Of a stretch of 64,000 bases of DNA, positions 17,710 to 26,436 are shown one piece after another (the stretch's first letter is position 1; each line of letters opens with the position of its first letter). The notes below the pieces were generated by a model. That model made no database searches. It was not told the origin of the DNA and saw only the letters and a program-made list of their open reading frames with translations. Source of the DNA: Bifidobacterium hapali (GTDB lineage Bacteria; Actinomycetota; Actinomycetes; Actinomycetales; Bifidobacteriaceae); NCBI RefSeq assembly GCF_002259755.1, contig NZ_MWWY01000024.1, positions 22,437 through 86,436 of the forward strand. Reading direction: 5' to 3'. The translations under genes and the position numbers were made by a program.

Positions 17710-20544
17710 GTGCAGCAGGATTCGGATCTCATTGTCAGAACTGCGAACGAACTCGTCGGTGATCTCAACCCTCAACAGGCTGAGGCTGTACAGTATCGTG
17801 GTCCGGCACTGCTCATTGGTGCTGGCGCAGGCTCAGGTAAAACCCGCGTACTGACCCGACGTATTGCATATATTCTCAGCCAATTCGGTGCATGGCCAAG
17901 TCAAGTACTTGCTATTACCTTCACGAATAAAGCTGCTGCAGAAATGCGTGAACGTCTCGCTGCGCTTATTGGACCGGTTGCCGAGCGTATGTGGGTATCC
18001 ACCTTCCACTCGGCATGCGTCCGTATTCTGCGTCGTGACGGCAAAGCCATTGGCTTGGACTCGGGATTTTCTATCTATGACACGGCTGACTGTGAACGTT
18101 TAATCAAACTCATTGCCGCTGACCTCAACATTGATATCAAACGGTACACGCCGCGTGCCATCCTCGCGCGTATCTCAGATTATAAAAACAATCTTGAAGG
18201 CTGGCAGACTCGCCTCAAGCAGTACGCTCCCGATTACAAGCCTGGACAGCGCGGGTACCGTATCGGCAATCCCGGTGATGTTGAAGCGCTGTACGCAGTG
18301 GTATATGCGGAATACCAGTACCGACTTGCCGCCGCAAACGCTGTCGACTTCGACGATCTTATCGGTCGCACTGTCGAACTGCTACGCACTGATCAAACTG
18401 TCGCCGAATACTATCGACATAAATTCCGTTACATCCTCGTCGACGAGTATCAGGACACCAATCACGCACAGTACGTACTCGTACGCGAACTTGCCGGCGT
18501 TGACGCAGCACATCAGACACAATCATCGACTATGACGATGACTGCTGCGCCAACCGTCAATCCACAGCCAGTGCATATTCTGCCAGTCAGCGAACCACAA
18601 AACGAGTGGGATGACTGGGGTGGTTGGGAAGACCAAGCCATGATGCCGACAATGCCAGCCGGCGTACCAGCGACAGCGCCAACGGCGCCAACAGCACAAC
18701 AGTCGCAAACTCCTCGCAACGCTGGCCGCGAAGGACAAGCATGGATTACCGTCGTCGGCGATTCAGATCAGTCAATCTACGCTTTCCGCGGCGCAGACAT
18801 CCGCAACATCCAAGATTTTGAGCAAGATTTTCCCAACGCGAGAACAATCATGCTCGAGCAAAACTACCGGTCCACGCAAACTATCCTCGATGCAGCGAAC
18901 GCAGTGATCTCACGTAACGAGGGACGCAAGCCAAAGAAACTGTGGACTGCACTTGGCAAAGGCGAACCGATCGTCGGCTACGCGGCTGACAACGCGCAGC
19001 AAGAAGCGGGATGGATCGCCAATGAAATTGCACGTTTACACAGTGAAGAATCCATTGCTTACTCAGACATGGCCATCATGTATCGTGCCAACGCACAGTC
19101 GCGCTCGCTTGAAGAGGCACTGATCAACGCTGGTTTACCCTACCAGCTAGTTGGTGGTACTCGATTCTACGAGCGGCGCGAGGTCAAAGATGCGATTGCG
19201 TATTTACAAGCCATTGTCAATCCGGCTGATGATGTCAATATGCGACGTATTCTCAACGTGCCAAAGCGAGGACTTGGAGCGCGAGCTGAAGCGATTGTTG
19301 CCGAATATGCTGACGCGAACGGGATTCCGTTCTATACGGCTATCGAACGTCTCGATTCGATCGAAGGCGTGGCGAAGCGTACAGCGAATCAGTTGTGTGC
19401 ATTCCGTGATCTTATGGCCGCTTTGCGCGAGTTTGCGGCAGATCCGGTGAATCGCCCGAGTGAAATCGTGGCTGAGGTCTTGTCTAAGTCTGGATTGCTT
19501 GACGAGCTGAAGAAATCTGAAGATCCGCAAGATTCGTCGCGCGTGGAGAATTTGTCGCAGTTGCAGTCGGTTGCTGCCGAATTTGAACAGAATACGCCGG
19601 ATGCGACACTGGCTGGATTCCTTGAAACCACTGCGTTAGTGGCTGATTCTGACCAGCTACCATCCGAGGGTGAAGACAGCGGCAAAGTGACGTTGATGAC
19701 GTTGCACACAGCGAAGGGCCTCGAATATCCGGTAGTGTTCCTCACCGGTATGGAGCAAGGTACGTTCCCACATTCGCGTGCGTTGGAAGATACCAGTGAA
19801 CTTGCTGAAGAGCGACGACTTGCGTACGTGGGTATCACTCGTGCGAAGCGGCGACTGTATGTGACGCGTGCTGCGGTACGTACTCAATGGGGACAAGCAA
19901 ACGAAATGCTGCCCAGTCAATTCCTTGATGAGATTCCCGCTGAACTGATTGACTGGAAACGTCGCGAGACGAGTACTGATCGTATGCGTGGCAGCTGGCA
20001 GTCTGACTTCAATGACGCGGACGAATTTGGCGGATGGGGTGACGACGATTTCTCGGGCAGCACTACGTTTGGTGGTTCGTCGTACGGTGGTTCATCGTAT
20101 GGTTCGGGGCAGTCTTCGTCGTACGGTTCACGGCGCGGATATGGTGCCGGACAATCGTCGTATAGCTCGTCAACATCGTCAACATACGGTTCCGGCACAG
20201 GGGCGAGCGCATATGGATCATCGTCTCGATATGGTTCGAGATACGCGAATCGATACGGTTCATCTGGTTCTACCACAGGAAGTTCGACTCGCGGCGGCAA
20301 GGTGACTACGCGGCGTGTGGCTCCTAAGGCGAATGGTGGGGTACCGGCATCGTCTCTCAAGAAAGATAACCAGCTCAATATTGCTGATTTTCACGTTGGC
20401 GATCGTATTACGCACGACCAGTATGGGCTGGGCAAGATTATTGATACGCAGGATAAGGGTCGTAACTCGGTTATTACCGTTGATTTCGGTTCTGCTGGGG
20501 TTAAGCGGCTGATGCTGCGGGTTGCGCCGATTGAAAAGCTCTAG
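17710..20544 (+). CDS. pcrA: PcrA/UvrD-type DNA helicase with a motif II-III insertion and SYG-rich tail
   Basis: A superfamily 1A 3'-5' helicase acting in repair and replication-transcription conflict. Walker A is GAGAGSGKT at residues 37-45, motif II is DEYQDTN at 245, motif III is GDSDQSIYAFRG at 350, and TLMTLHTAKGLEYPVVF (motif V region) and VGITRAKRRLYVT (motif VI) follow. About 100 residues separate motifs II and III instead of the usual ~28, the extra part being Pro/Thr/Trp-rich. After the helicase core comes a Gly/Ser/Tyr low-complexity tail (about 785-870) and then a Tudor-like module (DRITHDQYGLGKII) that in PcrA binds RNA polymerase. GTG 17710 is preferred because AAGGGGAG lies 4 nt upstream; the frame opens from 17650. 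Confidence 0.93.
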   Translation: MQQDSDLIVRTANELVGDLNPQQAEAVQYRGPALLIGAGAGSGKTRVLTRRIAYILSQFGAWPSQVLAITFTNKAAAEMRERLAALIGPVAERMWVSTFHSACVRILRRDGKAIGLDSGFSIYDTADCERLIKLIAADLNIDIKRYTPRAILARISDYKNNLEGWQTRLKQYAPDYKPGQRGYRIGNPGDVEALYAVVYAEYQYRLAAANAVDFDDLIGRTVELLRTDQTVAEYYRHKFRYILVDEYQDTNHAQYVLVRELAGVDAAHQTQSSTMTMTAAPTVNPQPVHILPVSEPQNEWDDWGGWEDQAMMPTMPAGVPATAPTAPTAQQSQTPRNAGREGQAWITVVGDSDQSIYAFRGADIRNIQDFEQDFPNARTIMLEQNYRSTQTILDAANAVISRNEGRKPKKLWTALGKGEPIVGYAADNAQQEAGWIANEIARLHSEESIAYSDMAIMYRANAQSRSLEEALINAGLPYQLVGGTRFYERREVKDAIAYLQAIVNPADDVNMRRILNVPKRGLGARAEAIVAEYADANGIPFYTAIERLDSIEGVAKRTANQLCAFRDLMAALREFAADPVNRPSEIVAEVLSKSGLLDELKKSEDPQDSSRVENLSQLQSVAAEFEQNTPDATLAGFLETTALVADSDQLPSEGEDSGKVTLMTLHTAKGLEYPVVFLTGMEQGTFPHSRALEDTSELAEERRLAYVGITRAKRRLYVTRAAVRTQWGQANEMLPSQFLDEIPAELIDWKRRETSTDRMRGSWQSDFNDADEFGGWGDDDFSGSTTFGGSSYGGSSYGSGQSSSYGSRRGYGAGQSSYSSSTSSTYGSGTGASAYGSSSRYGSRYANRYGSSGSTTGSSTRGGKVTTRRVAPKANGGVPASSLKKDNQLNIADFHVGDRITHDQYGLGKIIDTQDKGRNSVITVDFGSAGVKRLMLRVAPIEKL

Positions 20545-20563
20545 CGAGCGTTTCAATCGGCGC
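20524..20563 (+). terminator. terminator hairpin built from the pcrA 3' end
   Basis: GCGCCGATTGAAA (20524-20536, last codons of pcrA) pairs perfectly with TTTCAATCGGCGC (20551-20563) across a 14-nt loop that contains the stop codon. Confidence 0.7.
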
Positions 20564-20702
20564 CTTCGCGGCTACGCCGCTCACTTCGCCTACAGACAGT
20601 CCACTGGACTGTCTGTTTGACGGCTCAGCTATTGAGAAGCTCTGGCGAGCGTTTCGATTGGGTGCCTTCGCGGCAGGGTCGCTCACTTCGCCTACAGACA
20701 GT
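20530..20702 (+). repeat. 101-bp partial tandem repeat containing the pcrA 3' end and a hairpin element
   Basis: A unit beginning ATTGAAAAGCTCTAG at 20530 recurs at 20631 as ATTGAGAAGCTCTGG and stays similar for about 70 bp through CGCTCACTTCGCCTACAGACAGT. Between the two lies a 12-bp hairpin, ACAGACAGTCCA (20592-20603) with TGGACTGTCTGT (20605-20616). The same 53-bp core (20578-20630) is found downstream of era at 49977. The first unit starts inside the coding sequence of pcrA. Confidence 0.75.
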
Positions 20703-20719
20703 TGGCTGCTTAATGGTGC

Positions 20720-20768
20720 GTGGCAGAAATCTCTCACTGAGCGACGCTCAGTGAGAGATTTCTGCCAC
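20720..20768. repeat. 24-bp perfect palindrome (CTCTCACTGA hairpin family)
   Basis: GTGGCAGAAATCTCTCACTG and four further bases (20720-20743) are repeated in inverted form at 20745-20768 around a single base. A related hairpin lies at 55697-55754, downstream of the transhydrogenase operon. It may act as a transcription barrier before the rpsD promoter. Confidence 0.7.
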
Positions 20769-20792
20769 ACACGGTTGTCTATGGCGTGTGCA

Positions 20793-20992
20793 TATACTAT
20801 TTACTCGGTGTGTCGCCAAGACACATCGTCTGGGAGCCTTAGCCCGTCAGCGGGTCGGCGACTGGGAACTGCATAGTTCCCTGCCGTTCGCGCACGTCGC
20901 GAACAAGCGCTGGAGAGGCCGGCTCAGCGTGGGTGTCACCCGATACCCTCGTTCCGTTCAGACAACGACAGAACAACCAAAGGAATAAACCA
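20793..20992 (+). promoter_or_regulatory. rpsD promoter candidate and structured 5' leader
   Basis: TATACT at 20793-20798 is a good -10 hexamer; no clear -35 is seen at the right spacing. The ~190 nt that follow up to the rpsD ATG hold a row of short perfect hairpins: TGTGTC/GACACA (20809-20825), CCCG/CGGG (20843-20854), GGGAACT/AGTTCCC (20864-20881) and GTTCGCG/CGCGAAC (20886-20904), plus a weak GGGT/ACCC. Such a leader is typical of ribosomal protein autoregulation. S4 is a known autogenous repressor in other bacteria, so feedback by S4 is a reasonable inference. Confidence 0.5.
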
Positions 20993-21619
20993 ATGACGAA
21001 CGTTCAGCGTTCCCGCCGTCAGGTGCGTCTTTCTCGCGCCCTCGGCATTGCACTGACCCCGAAGGCTCAGCGCATCTTCGAAAAGCGTCCGTATGCTCCG
21101 GGTGAGCACGGCCGTACTCGTCGCCGTACCGAATCCGATTACGCAGTCCGTCTGCGCGAGAAGCAGCGTCTGCGTGCCCAGTATGGCGTGTCCGAGAAGC
21201 AGCTGCGTCGTGCTTACGAGCAGGGCACCCACACTCCGGGCCAGACTGGTAACGCTATGCTGACCGATCTGGAAACCCGTCTCGACAACCTGGTCCTGCG
21301 TGCTGGCATCGCCCGCACCACCGCTCAGGCTCGTCAGTTTGTGGTGCACCGTCACATTCTCGTTGACGGCAACATCGTGGACCGCCCGTCCTACCGCGTC
21401 AAGCCGGGCCAGACCATTCAGGTCAAGGCGAAGAGCCAGACTATGGTTCCGTTCCAGATCGCTGCTGAAGGCGTGCACCGTGACGTGCTGCCGGCAGTTC
21501 CGGGCTACCTTGACGTGAACCTCGCCTCTCTGAAGGCTACTCTGACCCGCAAGCCGGAAGTCGAAGAGATCCCGGTTCAGGTCAACATCCAGTACGTCGT
21601 CGAGTTCTACGCTCGCTGA
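20993..21619 (+). CDS. rpsD: 30S ribosomal protein S4
   Basis: The 208-residue primary 16S rRNA-binding protein matches the family length. The N-terminus is TNVQRSRRQVRLSRALGIAL and a Tyr/Gly/Arg segment reads RPYAPGEHGRTRRR. An S4 RNA-binding domain follows from about residue 97 (ETRLDNLVLRAGIARTTAQA, VVHRHILVDG). The Cys cluster of zinc-binding S4 paralogs is absent. ATG 20993 has AAAGGAAT upstream; the frame opens at 20933, but those residues come from the leader. The gene is alone rather than within an S13-S11-rpoA operon. Codon use is biased, as expected for high expression. Confidence 0.97.
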   Translation: MTNVQRSRRQVRLSRALGIALTPKAQRIFEKRPYAPGEHGRTRRRTESDYAVRLREKQRLRAQYGVSEKQLRRAYEQGTHTPGQTGNAMLTDLETRLDNLVLRAGIARTTAQARQFVVHRHILVDGNIVDRPSYRVKPGQTIQVKAKSQTMVPFQIAAEGVHRDVLPAVPGYLDVNLASLKATLTRKPEVEEIPVQVNIQYVVEFYAR

Positions 21620-21671
21620 TCTGGATCTCTTTCACACTGTAACTATTTACAGCTTAAGGACATACATACGC

Positions 21672-21706
21672 ATGAACGCCCCGTGGCATACGCCCGGGGT
21701 GTTCAT
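21672..21706 (+). terminator. rpsD terminator
   Basis: ATGAACGCCCCG pairs with CGGGGTGTTCAT (12 bp with one G-U) over an 11-nt loop, 52 bp after rpsD. An apparent extension of the next open frame through this hairpin is not coding. Confidence 0.7.
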
Positions 21707-21761
21707 GTATCTTCGAGCGGCTCGGCGCGCCCACGACCATGCACAGTGCCATAATCAAACC

Positions 21762-22436
21762 ATGATTCTGCATCTGCATCTTGTCCGTCACGGGCAAACC
21801 ACATTCAATCGCTATAACCGACTGCAGGGCTGGTGCAATGCGCCACTGACTGTTTCCGGACTCGCTGATGCCGATAAAGCCGGTCATAAACTTGAGCATA
21901 TTACGTTTGCCGCGGCTTACTGCTCCGATACATCGCGCGCACAAATCACTGCTGCTCGCATCCTCGACATCAATGAAGCTGCCGGTCATGTACGACCCGA
22001 ACTGGTGTCTGACATGCACTTTAGAGAGCAATGTTACGGCTATTTCGAAGGGCAAGATATGTCCCTTGCGTGGACTGCGGCTGGCGGTCCTCATGGTGCA
22101 AAAAACTATAATGACATCGTAGAAAAATTCGGACTGGCTGCCACGCGAGACTTTCTCAAAGAAGCCGACCCATTCCACGATGCAGAATCGGATGCCGAAT
22201 ATTGGGAACGTGTCGAAGGTGCGTTCGCATTGATTGCGGCCAACACAGCACTGAAAGACGGTGATGATGTGTTGCAGATTTCACACGGTAACACGTTGCT
22301 GAGTTTGGCACATCGATTCGGCGATGACACACTTGATTTAAGCGAGCGTCCAGCTAACGGATCAGTTACCGATATTGATTTCGATACAACAAAACCGTTT
22401 AACGAAGCACTGACTATTGTGCGATACAACTGGTGA
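21762..22436 (+). CDS. histidine phosphatase family protein (phosphoglycerate mutase-like)
   Basis: A 224-residue cytoplasmic histidine phosphatase. The phospho-acceptor block LVRHGQTTFN lies at residue 7 and is followed by RLQGWCNAPLT. The second catalytic His is in QISHGNTLLSLAHRFG near 170. The family covers cofactor-dependent phosphoglycerate mutases and broad phosphatases; the RLQGW pattern is more typical of the phosphatase (CobC/PhoE-like) side, so a mutase role should not be assumed. ATG 21762 starts right before the conserved strand. An open extension to 21672 runs through the rpsD terminator and is rejected. No strong Shine-Dalgarno is visible. Confidence 0.85.
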   Translation: MILHLHLVRHGQTTFNRYNRLQGWCNAPLTVSGLADADKAGHKLEHITFAAAYCSDTSRAQITAARILDINEAAGHVRPELVSDMHFREQCYGYFEGQDMSLAWTAAGGPHGAKNYNDIVEKFGLAATRDFLKEADPFHDAESDAEYWERVEGAFALIAANTALKDGDDVLQISHGNTLLSLAHRFGDDTLDLSERPANGSVTDIDFDTTKPFNEALTIVRYNW

Positions 22437-22520
22437 TAAGTTGCATGCGTCGCGGCCGTTGGCTAGTCTTGTGCGGGTATTGTGTGCACGGTCCTGCCGT
22501 GATGCAGAAAAGAGGTTCAG

Positions 22521-22901
22521 ATGGGTGTTGGAGAAATCGCCGGACTGATTGCCGCGATCGCGTTCGCCGTGCTCGCCGGATTCATGATTTACCCGTTGAT
22601 TCGTCTTGGAAAGCTGTTTGATCAGATTTCCGAAACGGTTCGGGAATCGGGTGAACATGCGATTCCGGCTCTTGACGAAGGTGTAACTACGGTCAAGCAG
22701 GTGAACAAGTCTCTCGAAGATGTCAATCGTATCTCTGCCGCTGCATCTACCACGGCTAACAACGTCGGTGCGCTGACTGATTTGTATGGATCGTTCCTCG
22801 GCAAGCCTATTATCAAGATCGCTTCCGCGACTTACGCGCTTAAATCAACTGCGCAGTCCTTCCTTGCGAAGCGTGCTGGCGGTACCACGAAGGGGGAGTG
22901 A
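22521..22901 (+). CDS. DUF948 domain membrane-anchored protein
   Basis: The 126-residue protein has one N-terminal transmembrane helix (GLIAAIAFAVLAGFMIYPLI). This is followed by an amphipathic helical region (SETVRESGEHAIPALDEGVT, VNKSLEDVNRISAAASTTAN) typical of DUF948, and a short basic tail. The family's function is not established; general-stress and envelope links have been suggested for relatives. AAGAGG precedes the ATG. The stop overlaps the next start (TGATG), so the two small genes are translationally coupled, and they sit directly upstream of alaS, a position seen in other actinobacteria. Confidence 0.85.
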   Translation: MGVGEIAGLIAAIAFAVLAGFMIYPLIRLGKLFDQISETVRESGEHAIPALDEGVTTVKQVNKSLEDVNRISAAASTTANNVGALTDLYGSFLGKPIIKIASATYALKSTAQSFLAKRAGGTTKGE

Positions 22902-23140
22902 TGTTCAAACGACTCTTTTGGATCGGCCTCGGATTTGCAGCTGGTGTGATCGCAGTGTCCAAAGCGAACGCTTATGTCAAGGCAAACACACCGGATGCGA
23001 TGCGTCAGTTCGTACTCGGTCCTGATCAGGATCATGTTACGATGCGTACACTCGAGGGTTTGATCAACGAGTTCAATGCGACCCGTCGAGCCCGTGAGGC
23101 TGAGTTAAACAAGGCATATACGAGCCGTGCGGACCGGTAG
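22901..23140 (+). CDS. small single-helix membrane protein upstream of alaS
   Basis: A 79-residue protein beginning with a basic residue pair and a hydrophobic helix (LFWIGLGFAAGVIAVSKA), then a polar helical tail rich in Arg, Glu and Ala. It resembles the short DUF6167-like proteins that follow DUF948 genes before alaS in actinobacteria; that name is from memory of the context and is not proven. The ATG overlaps the DUF948 stop by one base. The function is unknown; coupling with the preceding gene suggests the two act together at the membrane. Confidence 0.75.
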   Translation: MFKRLFWIGLGFAAGVIAVSKANAYVKANTPDAMRQFVLGPDQDHVTMRTLEGLINEFNATRRAREAELNKAYTSRADR

Positions 23141-23253
23141 TCGCATATCGCTTGTAACGCCAATCTCATAGACGGTTCTATCGGACGGTATCTGCAAATA
23201 TCGGGAACGGATCGAATCACGATCCCTTCACAAACAAGGAGTTCATACTACTC

Positions 23254-25932
23254 ATGCGCACTTCAGAAATCGCGAAGCGCTATCTTGACTATTTCGGCAA
23301 ACATGACCACCTCATCGTGCCGTCAGCATCGCTGATCTCGCCGAATCCGACCACACTATTCACTATTGCCGGCATGGTGCCGTTCATCCCATACCTCATG
23401 GGTGAGCAAACTCCGCCGAAGCATCGCATGGCATCCAACCAGAAGTGCGTGCGTACGCTTGATATTGATGAAGTCGGCAAAACCACCCGTCACGGCACAT
23501 TCTTCCAGATGCTCGGCAACTTCTCCTTCGGTGATTACTTCAAGGAAGAAGCTATCCACTATGCATGGGAGCTGTTGACCACGCCGCAAGATCAAGGCGG
23601 CTATGGTTTTGATCCCGAAAAGCTGTGGATGACCACGTTCACCGACGACGAGGAAGCTCGTTCGATGTGGAAGAACGAGGGTGTCGATCCTGAGCACATC
23701 CAGATCATGGGCATGGAAGACAACTTCTGGACCACTGGTGGCCCTGGCCCTGGCGGTCCATGCTCCGAGATCTATGTTGATCGTGGCCCTGAATATGGTG
23801 TTGAAGGTGGCCCGATCGCTGACGAAAATCGGTACATTGAGATCTGGGATCTCGTGTTCGAAAACTATGAAGTCGACAATGTTAAGTCCAAGACTGACCT
23901 GCACATTGTAGGTGAGCTTGAGCACAAGAATATTGATACGGGTGCTGGTCTTGAACGTCTTGCTTACCTTATGCAGGGCAAGCAGAATATCTACGAGACG
24001 GACGAAGTCTTCCCTGTTATCGAAGCTGCTGAGCGTCTGTCTGGCCGCAAATACGGCGAGGATGAGAAAGCGGATGTGAAGTTCCGTGTCGTAGCTGATC
24101 ACGTGCGTTCCGCGCTCATGATCATGTCCGACGGTGTGCGTCCGAGCAACGTCGGTCGCGGTTATGTGCTGCGTCGTCTACTGCGTCGTACTATTCAGGC
24201 CATGCGTGTGCTGGGCGTTACCGATCCGGTTATTCCCAAACTCCTGCCAGTGTCTAAGGACGCGATGGTAGCCAGCTATCCGGAGCTCGAAACCACGTTC
24301 CATGATGTGTCTGAAGCTGCATATGGTGAGGAAGATGCGTTCCGCCGCACGCTTGACAACGGCATTCAGATTCTTGACGTGGCTGTTGCGAACGCTAAGA
24401 AGACTGCTGACCCGACTGTTTCTGGTGACGACGCATTTACCCTGCATGACACGTACGGTTTCCCGATTGAGCTGACCCTCGAAATGGCTGCCGATCAGGG
24501 CGTGAAGGTCGACGAAGCGAAGTTCCGTGAGCTTATGGCCGAGCAGAAATCTCGCGCTCGTGCCGACGCATTGAAGAAGCGTCACAATGTGGATTTGTCT
24601 GTCTACGACGATTTCAAGAAGACGCTTGCTAAGCCGATTGACTTCCTTGGCTACACCGAATACTCCGCCCGTGGCACCGTACTCGGCATCATGCAGGAAG
24701 GCAAGGGTTCGGTGCCGGTTGTTATGGCTCCGGCCAATGTCGAAGTCATTCTCGACCGTACTCCGTTCTACGCGGAGGCCGGCGGTCAGCTCGCCGATCA
24801 GGGCGAGATTCTGACTGATGATGGTGCTGTGCTCGAAGTGGACGACGTACAGAAGCCGATCAAGGGTCTGACTGTTCACCAGTGCCGTCTGACGGAAGGC
24901 ACACTGCGCGTTGGTGCTCCGGTAAGCGCGAGCATTGACCTTGATCGTCGTGGTGCAATCGCTCGTTCGCACACTGCTACGCATATGGTGCACAAGGCAC
25001 TGCGCGAGGAGCTCGGCCCACAGGCCACCCAGCGTGGTTCCGAAGATGCGCCGAACCGTCTGCGCTTTGACTTCCAGTGGTCTAAGGCCCCGTCGAAGAC
25101 CGTGATGAACGCTGTTGAAGCACGTGTCAACGAGAAACTGCGTGACAATCTCGCGGTCACCACGCGCGAAATGAAATTCGATGACGCAATCGCCCTCGGC
25201 GCGATGCACCTGTTCGGCGAAAAGTACGGCGATATTGTGCGTGTGGTTTCGATCGGTGAAGACGGTTGGAGCCGTGAGCTGTGCGGCGGTACGCATGTTG
25301 ATCATGTTGGCAAGATCGGTATGGTCAACATCATGTCGGAAGCCTCCATCGGTTCAGGAGTTCGCCGTGTCGATGCGCTTGTCGGCGCTGGTGCATATGA
25401 CTTCAACGCGCGTGAGCATGCACTTGTCTCCCAGCTCAGTGACAAGCTCAATGCTCGCCCCGATGAGCTGGCGGATCGCGTGAATACGTTGCTCGCCAAG
25501 CTCAAGGAATCAGATCGTCGTCTGGCGGCTATGTATGAAAGCCAGTTAGCTGCGGCTGTACCGCAACTGGTTGCTGATACGCGCGCTTCACAGGCTCCAG
25601 TCAAGGTTGCTGCGAAGAACGTTGGACACTTTGGTTCCTTCGATGCACTGCGCAAGACGGTTCTTGACGTGCGTGGACAGCTTGGCGACGAATTCCCAGT
25701 TGTTGTCGCTCTCGCTGGCGTGTCCGAAGATGATAAGCCGATGGTTGCTGTAGCCACGAATGAAGCGGCTCGCAAGGCTGGCATTAAGGCTGGCGACTTG
25801 GTGCGTGGCGCTTCCAAGATCCTCGGCGGCGGTGGCGGCGGCAAGCCTGACTTTGCGCAGGGCGGTGGCGCTGACGCCTCGAAGATTGACGAGGCAGTTG
25901 CCGCGTTGAAGAACGAGGCACAGAAGGGCTGA
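23254..25932 (+). CDS. alaS: alanyl-tRNA synthetase
   Basis: The 892-residue class II synthetase charges tRNA-Ala. The N-terminal catalytic core has [15 protein letters not shown] and [13 protein letters not shown]. The editing domain carries the zinc motif HxxxH ([13 protein letters not shown] near residue 573) with its Cys/His partner [13 protein letters not shown] near 675. The C-Ala region ends with the Gly-rich [15 protein letters not shown]. Length and order match full-length AlaRS, with no truncation. The start has AAGGAG about 11 nt upstream. ruvX follows 8 bp after the stop and mltG follows that, so the three genes form one transcription unit. Confidence 0.98.
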   Translation: MRTSEIAKRYLDYFGKHDHLIVPSASLISPNPTTLFTIAGMVPFIPYLMGEQTPPKHRMASNQKCVRTLDIDEVGKTTRHGTFFQMLGNFSFGDYFKEEAIHYAWELLTTPQDQGGYGFDPEKLWMTTFTDDEEARSMWKNEGVDPEHIQIMGMEDNFWTTGGPGPGGPCSEIYVDRGPEYGVEGGPIADENRYIEIWDLVFENYEVDNVKSKTDLHIVGELEHKNIDTGAGLERLAYLMQGKQNIYETDEVFPVIEAAERLSGRKYGEDEKADVKFRVVADHVRSALMIMSDGVRPSNVGRGYVLRRLLRRTIQAMRVLGVTDPVIPKLLPVSKDAMVASYPELETTFHDVSEAAYGEEDAFRRTLDNGIQILDVAVANAKKTADPTVSGDDAFTLHDTYGFPIELTLEMAADQGVKVDEAKFRELMAEQKSRARADALKKRHNVDLSVYDDFKKTLAKPIDFLGYTEYSARGTVLGIMQEGKGSVPVVMAPANVEVILDRTPFYAEAGGQLADQGEILTDDGAVLEVDDVQKPIKGLTVHQCRLTEGTLRVGAPVSASIDLDRRGAIARSHTATHMVHKALREELGPQATQRGSEDAPNRLRFDFQWSKAPSKTVMNAVEARVNEKLRDNLAVTTREMKFDDAIALGAMHLFGEKYGDIVRVVSIGEDGWSRELCGGTHVDHVGKIGMVNIMSEASIGSGVRRVDALVGAGAYDFNAREHALVSQLSDKLNARPDELADRVNTLLAKLKESDRRLAAMYESQLAAAVPQLVADTRASQAPVKVAAKNVGHFGSFDALRKTVLDVRGQLGDEFPVVVALAGVSEDDKPMVAVATNEAARKAGIKAGDLVRGASKILGGGGGGKPDFAQGGGADASKIDEAVAALKNEAQKG

Positions 25933-25940
25933 GCTGCCTA

Positions 25941-26426
25941 GTGGTATGGCTCGGTGTTGATTTGGGTGATGCTCGGGTCGGACTTGCGTTGTCTGACCCG
26001 GAGCTCACCCTCGCACATCCTGCGGGAAATGTACGGGTGTACGGTGATTCTTTTCAAGCCCTCGACGAGGTTATCAACGTCATTGAAGACGAATTGGTTG
26101 ACCATGTCGTTGTCGGTTTGCCATTGTTGTTGGATGGTTCAGAAGGCAAAAGTGCGAAGAAAGCTCGTCGTTGGGCAGCAAACCTTGCTACTCGTATCCA
26201 GCGAATGATGGATGATGGGGAATGTAGTATTGAACACATTCCCTCCATTGTGCTACTTGATGAACGTCTTACTACGGTGAGCGCGCATCGTCAATTACTC
26301 CAAGCACAAGTGACTACACGTCGGCATCGTCCGTTTGTAGACCAGCAGTCAGCAGTGGTGATATTGCAATCGGCGTTGGATGGTCGCGTACGGACAGGCG
26401 TAGCGGACGACGCTAGAGAAGAATGA
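25941..26426 (+). CDS. ruvX: RuvX/YqgF family Holliday-junction resolvase-like nuclease
   Basis: A 161-residue RNase H-fold protein of the YqgF family, involved in pre-16S rRNA 5'-end maturation and possibly recombination. Conserved blocks are VDLGDARVGLALSD with the first catalytic Asp, VVVGLPLLLDGSEGKSA, LLDERLTTVSA with the acidic pair, and VDQQSAVVILQSAL with the final Asp. The start is GTG at 25941, 8 bp after the alaS stop. There is little Shine-Dalgarno signal, so reinitiation after alaS is likely. mltG follows 10 bp downstream. The alaS-ruvX-mltG order is conserved in actinobacteria. Confidence 0.93.
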   Translation: MVWLGVDLGDARVGLALSDPELTLAHPAGNVRVYGDSFQALDEVINVIEDELVDHVVVGLPLLLDGSEGKSAKKARRWAANLATRIQRMMDDGECSIEHIPSIVLLDERLTTVSAHRQLLQAQVTTRRHRPFVDQQSAVVILQSALDGRVRTGVADDAREE

Positions 26427-26436
26427 GGATAGTCCA

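Noticed and set aside
24178..25305. 375-residue antisense frame inside alaS
   Set aside because: It lies wholly within a well-conserved gene, and its translation has no recognisable motifs.
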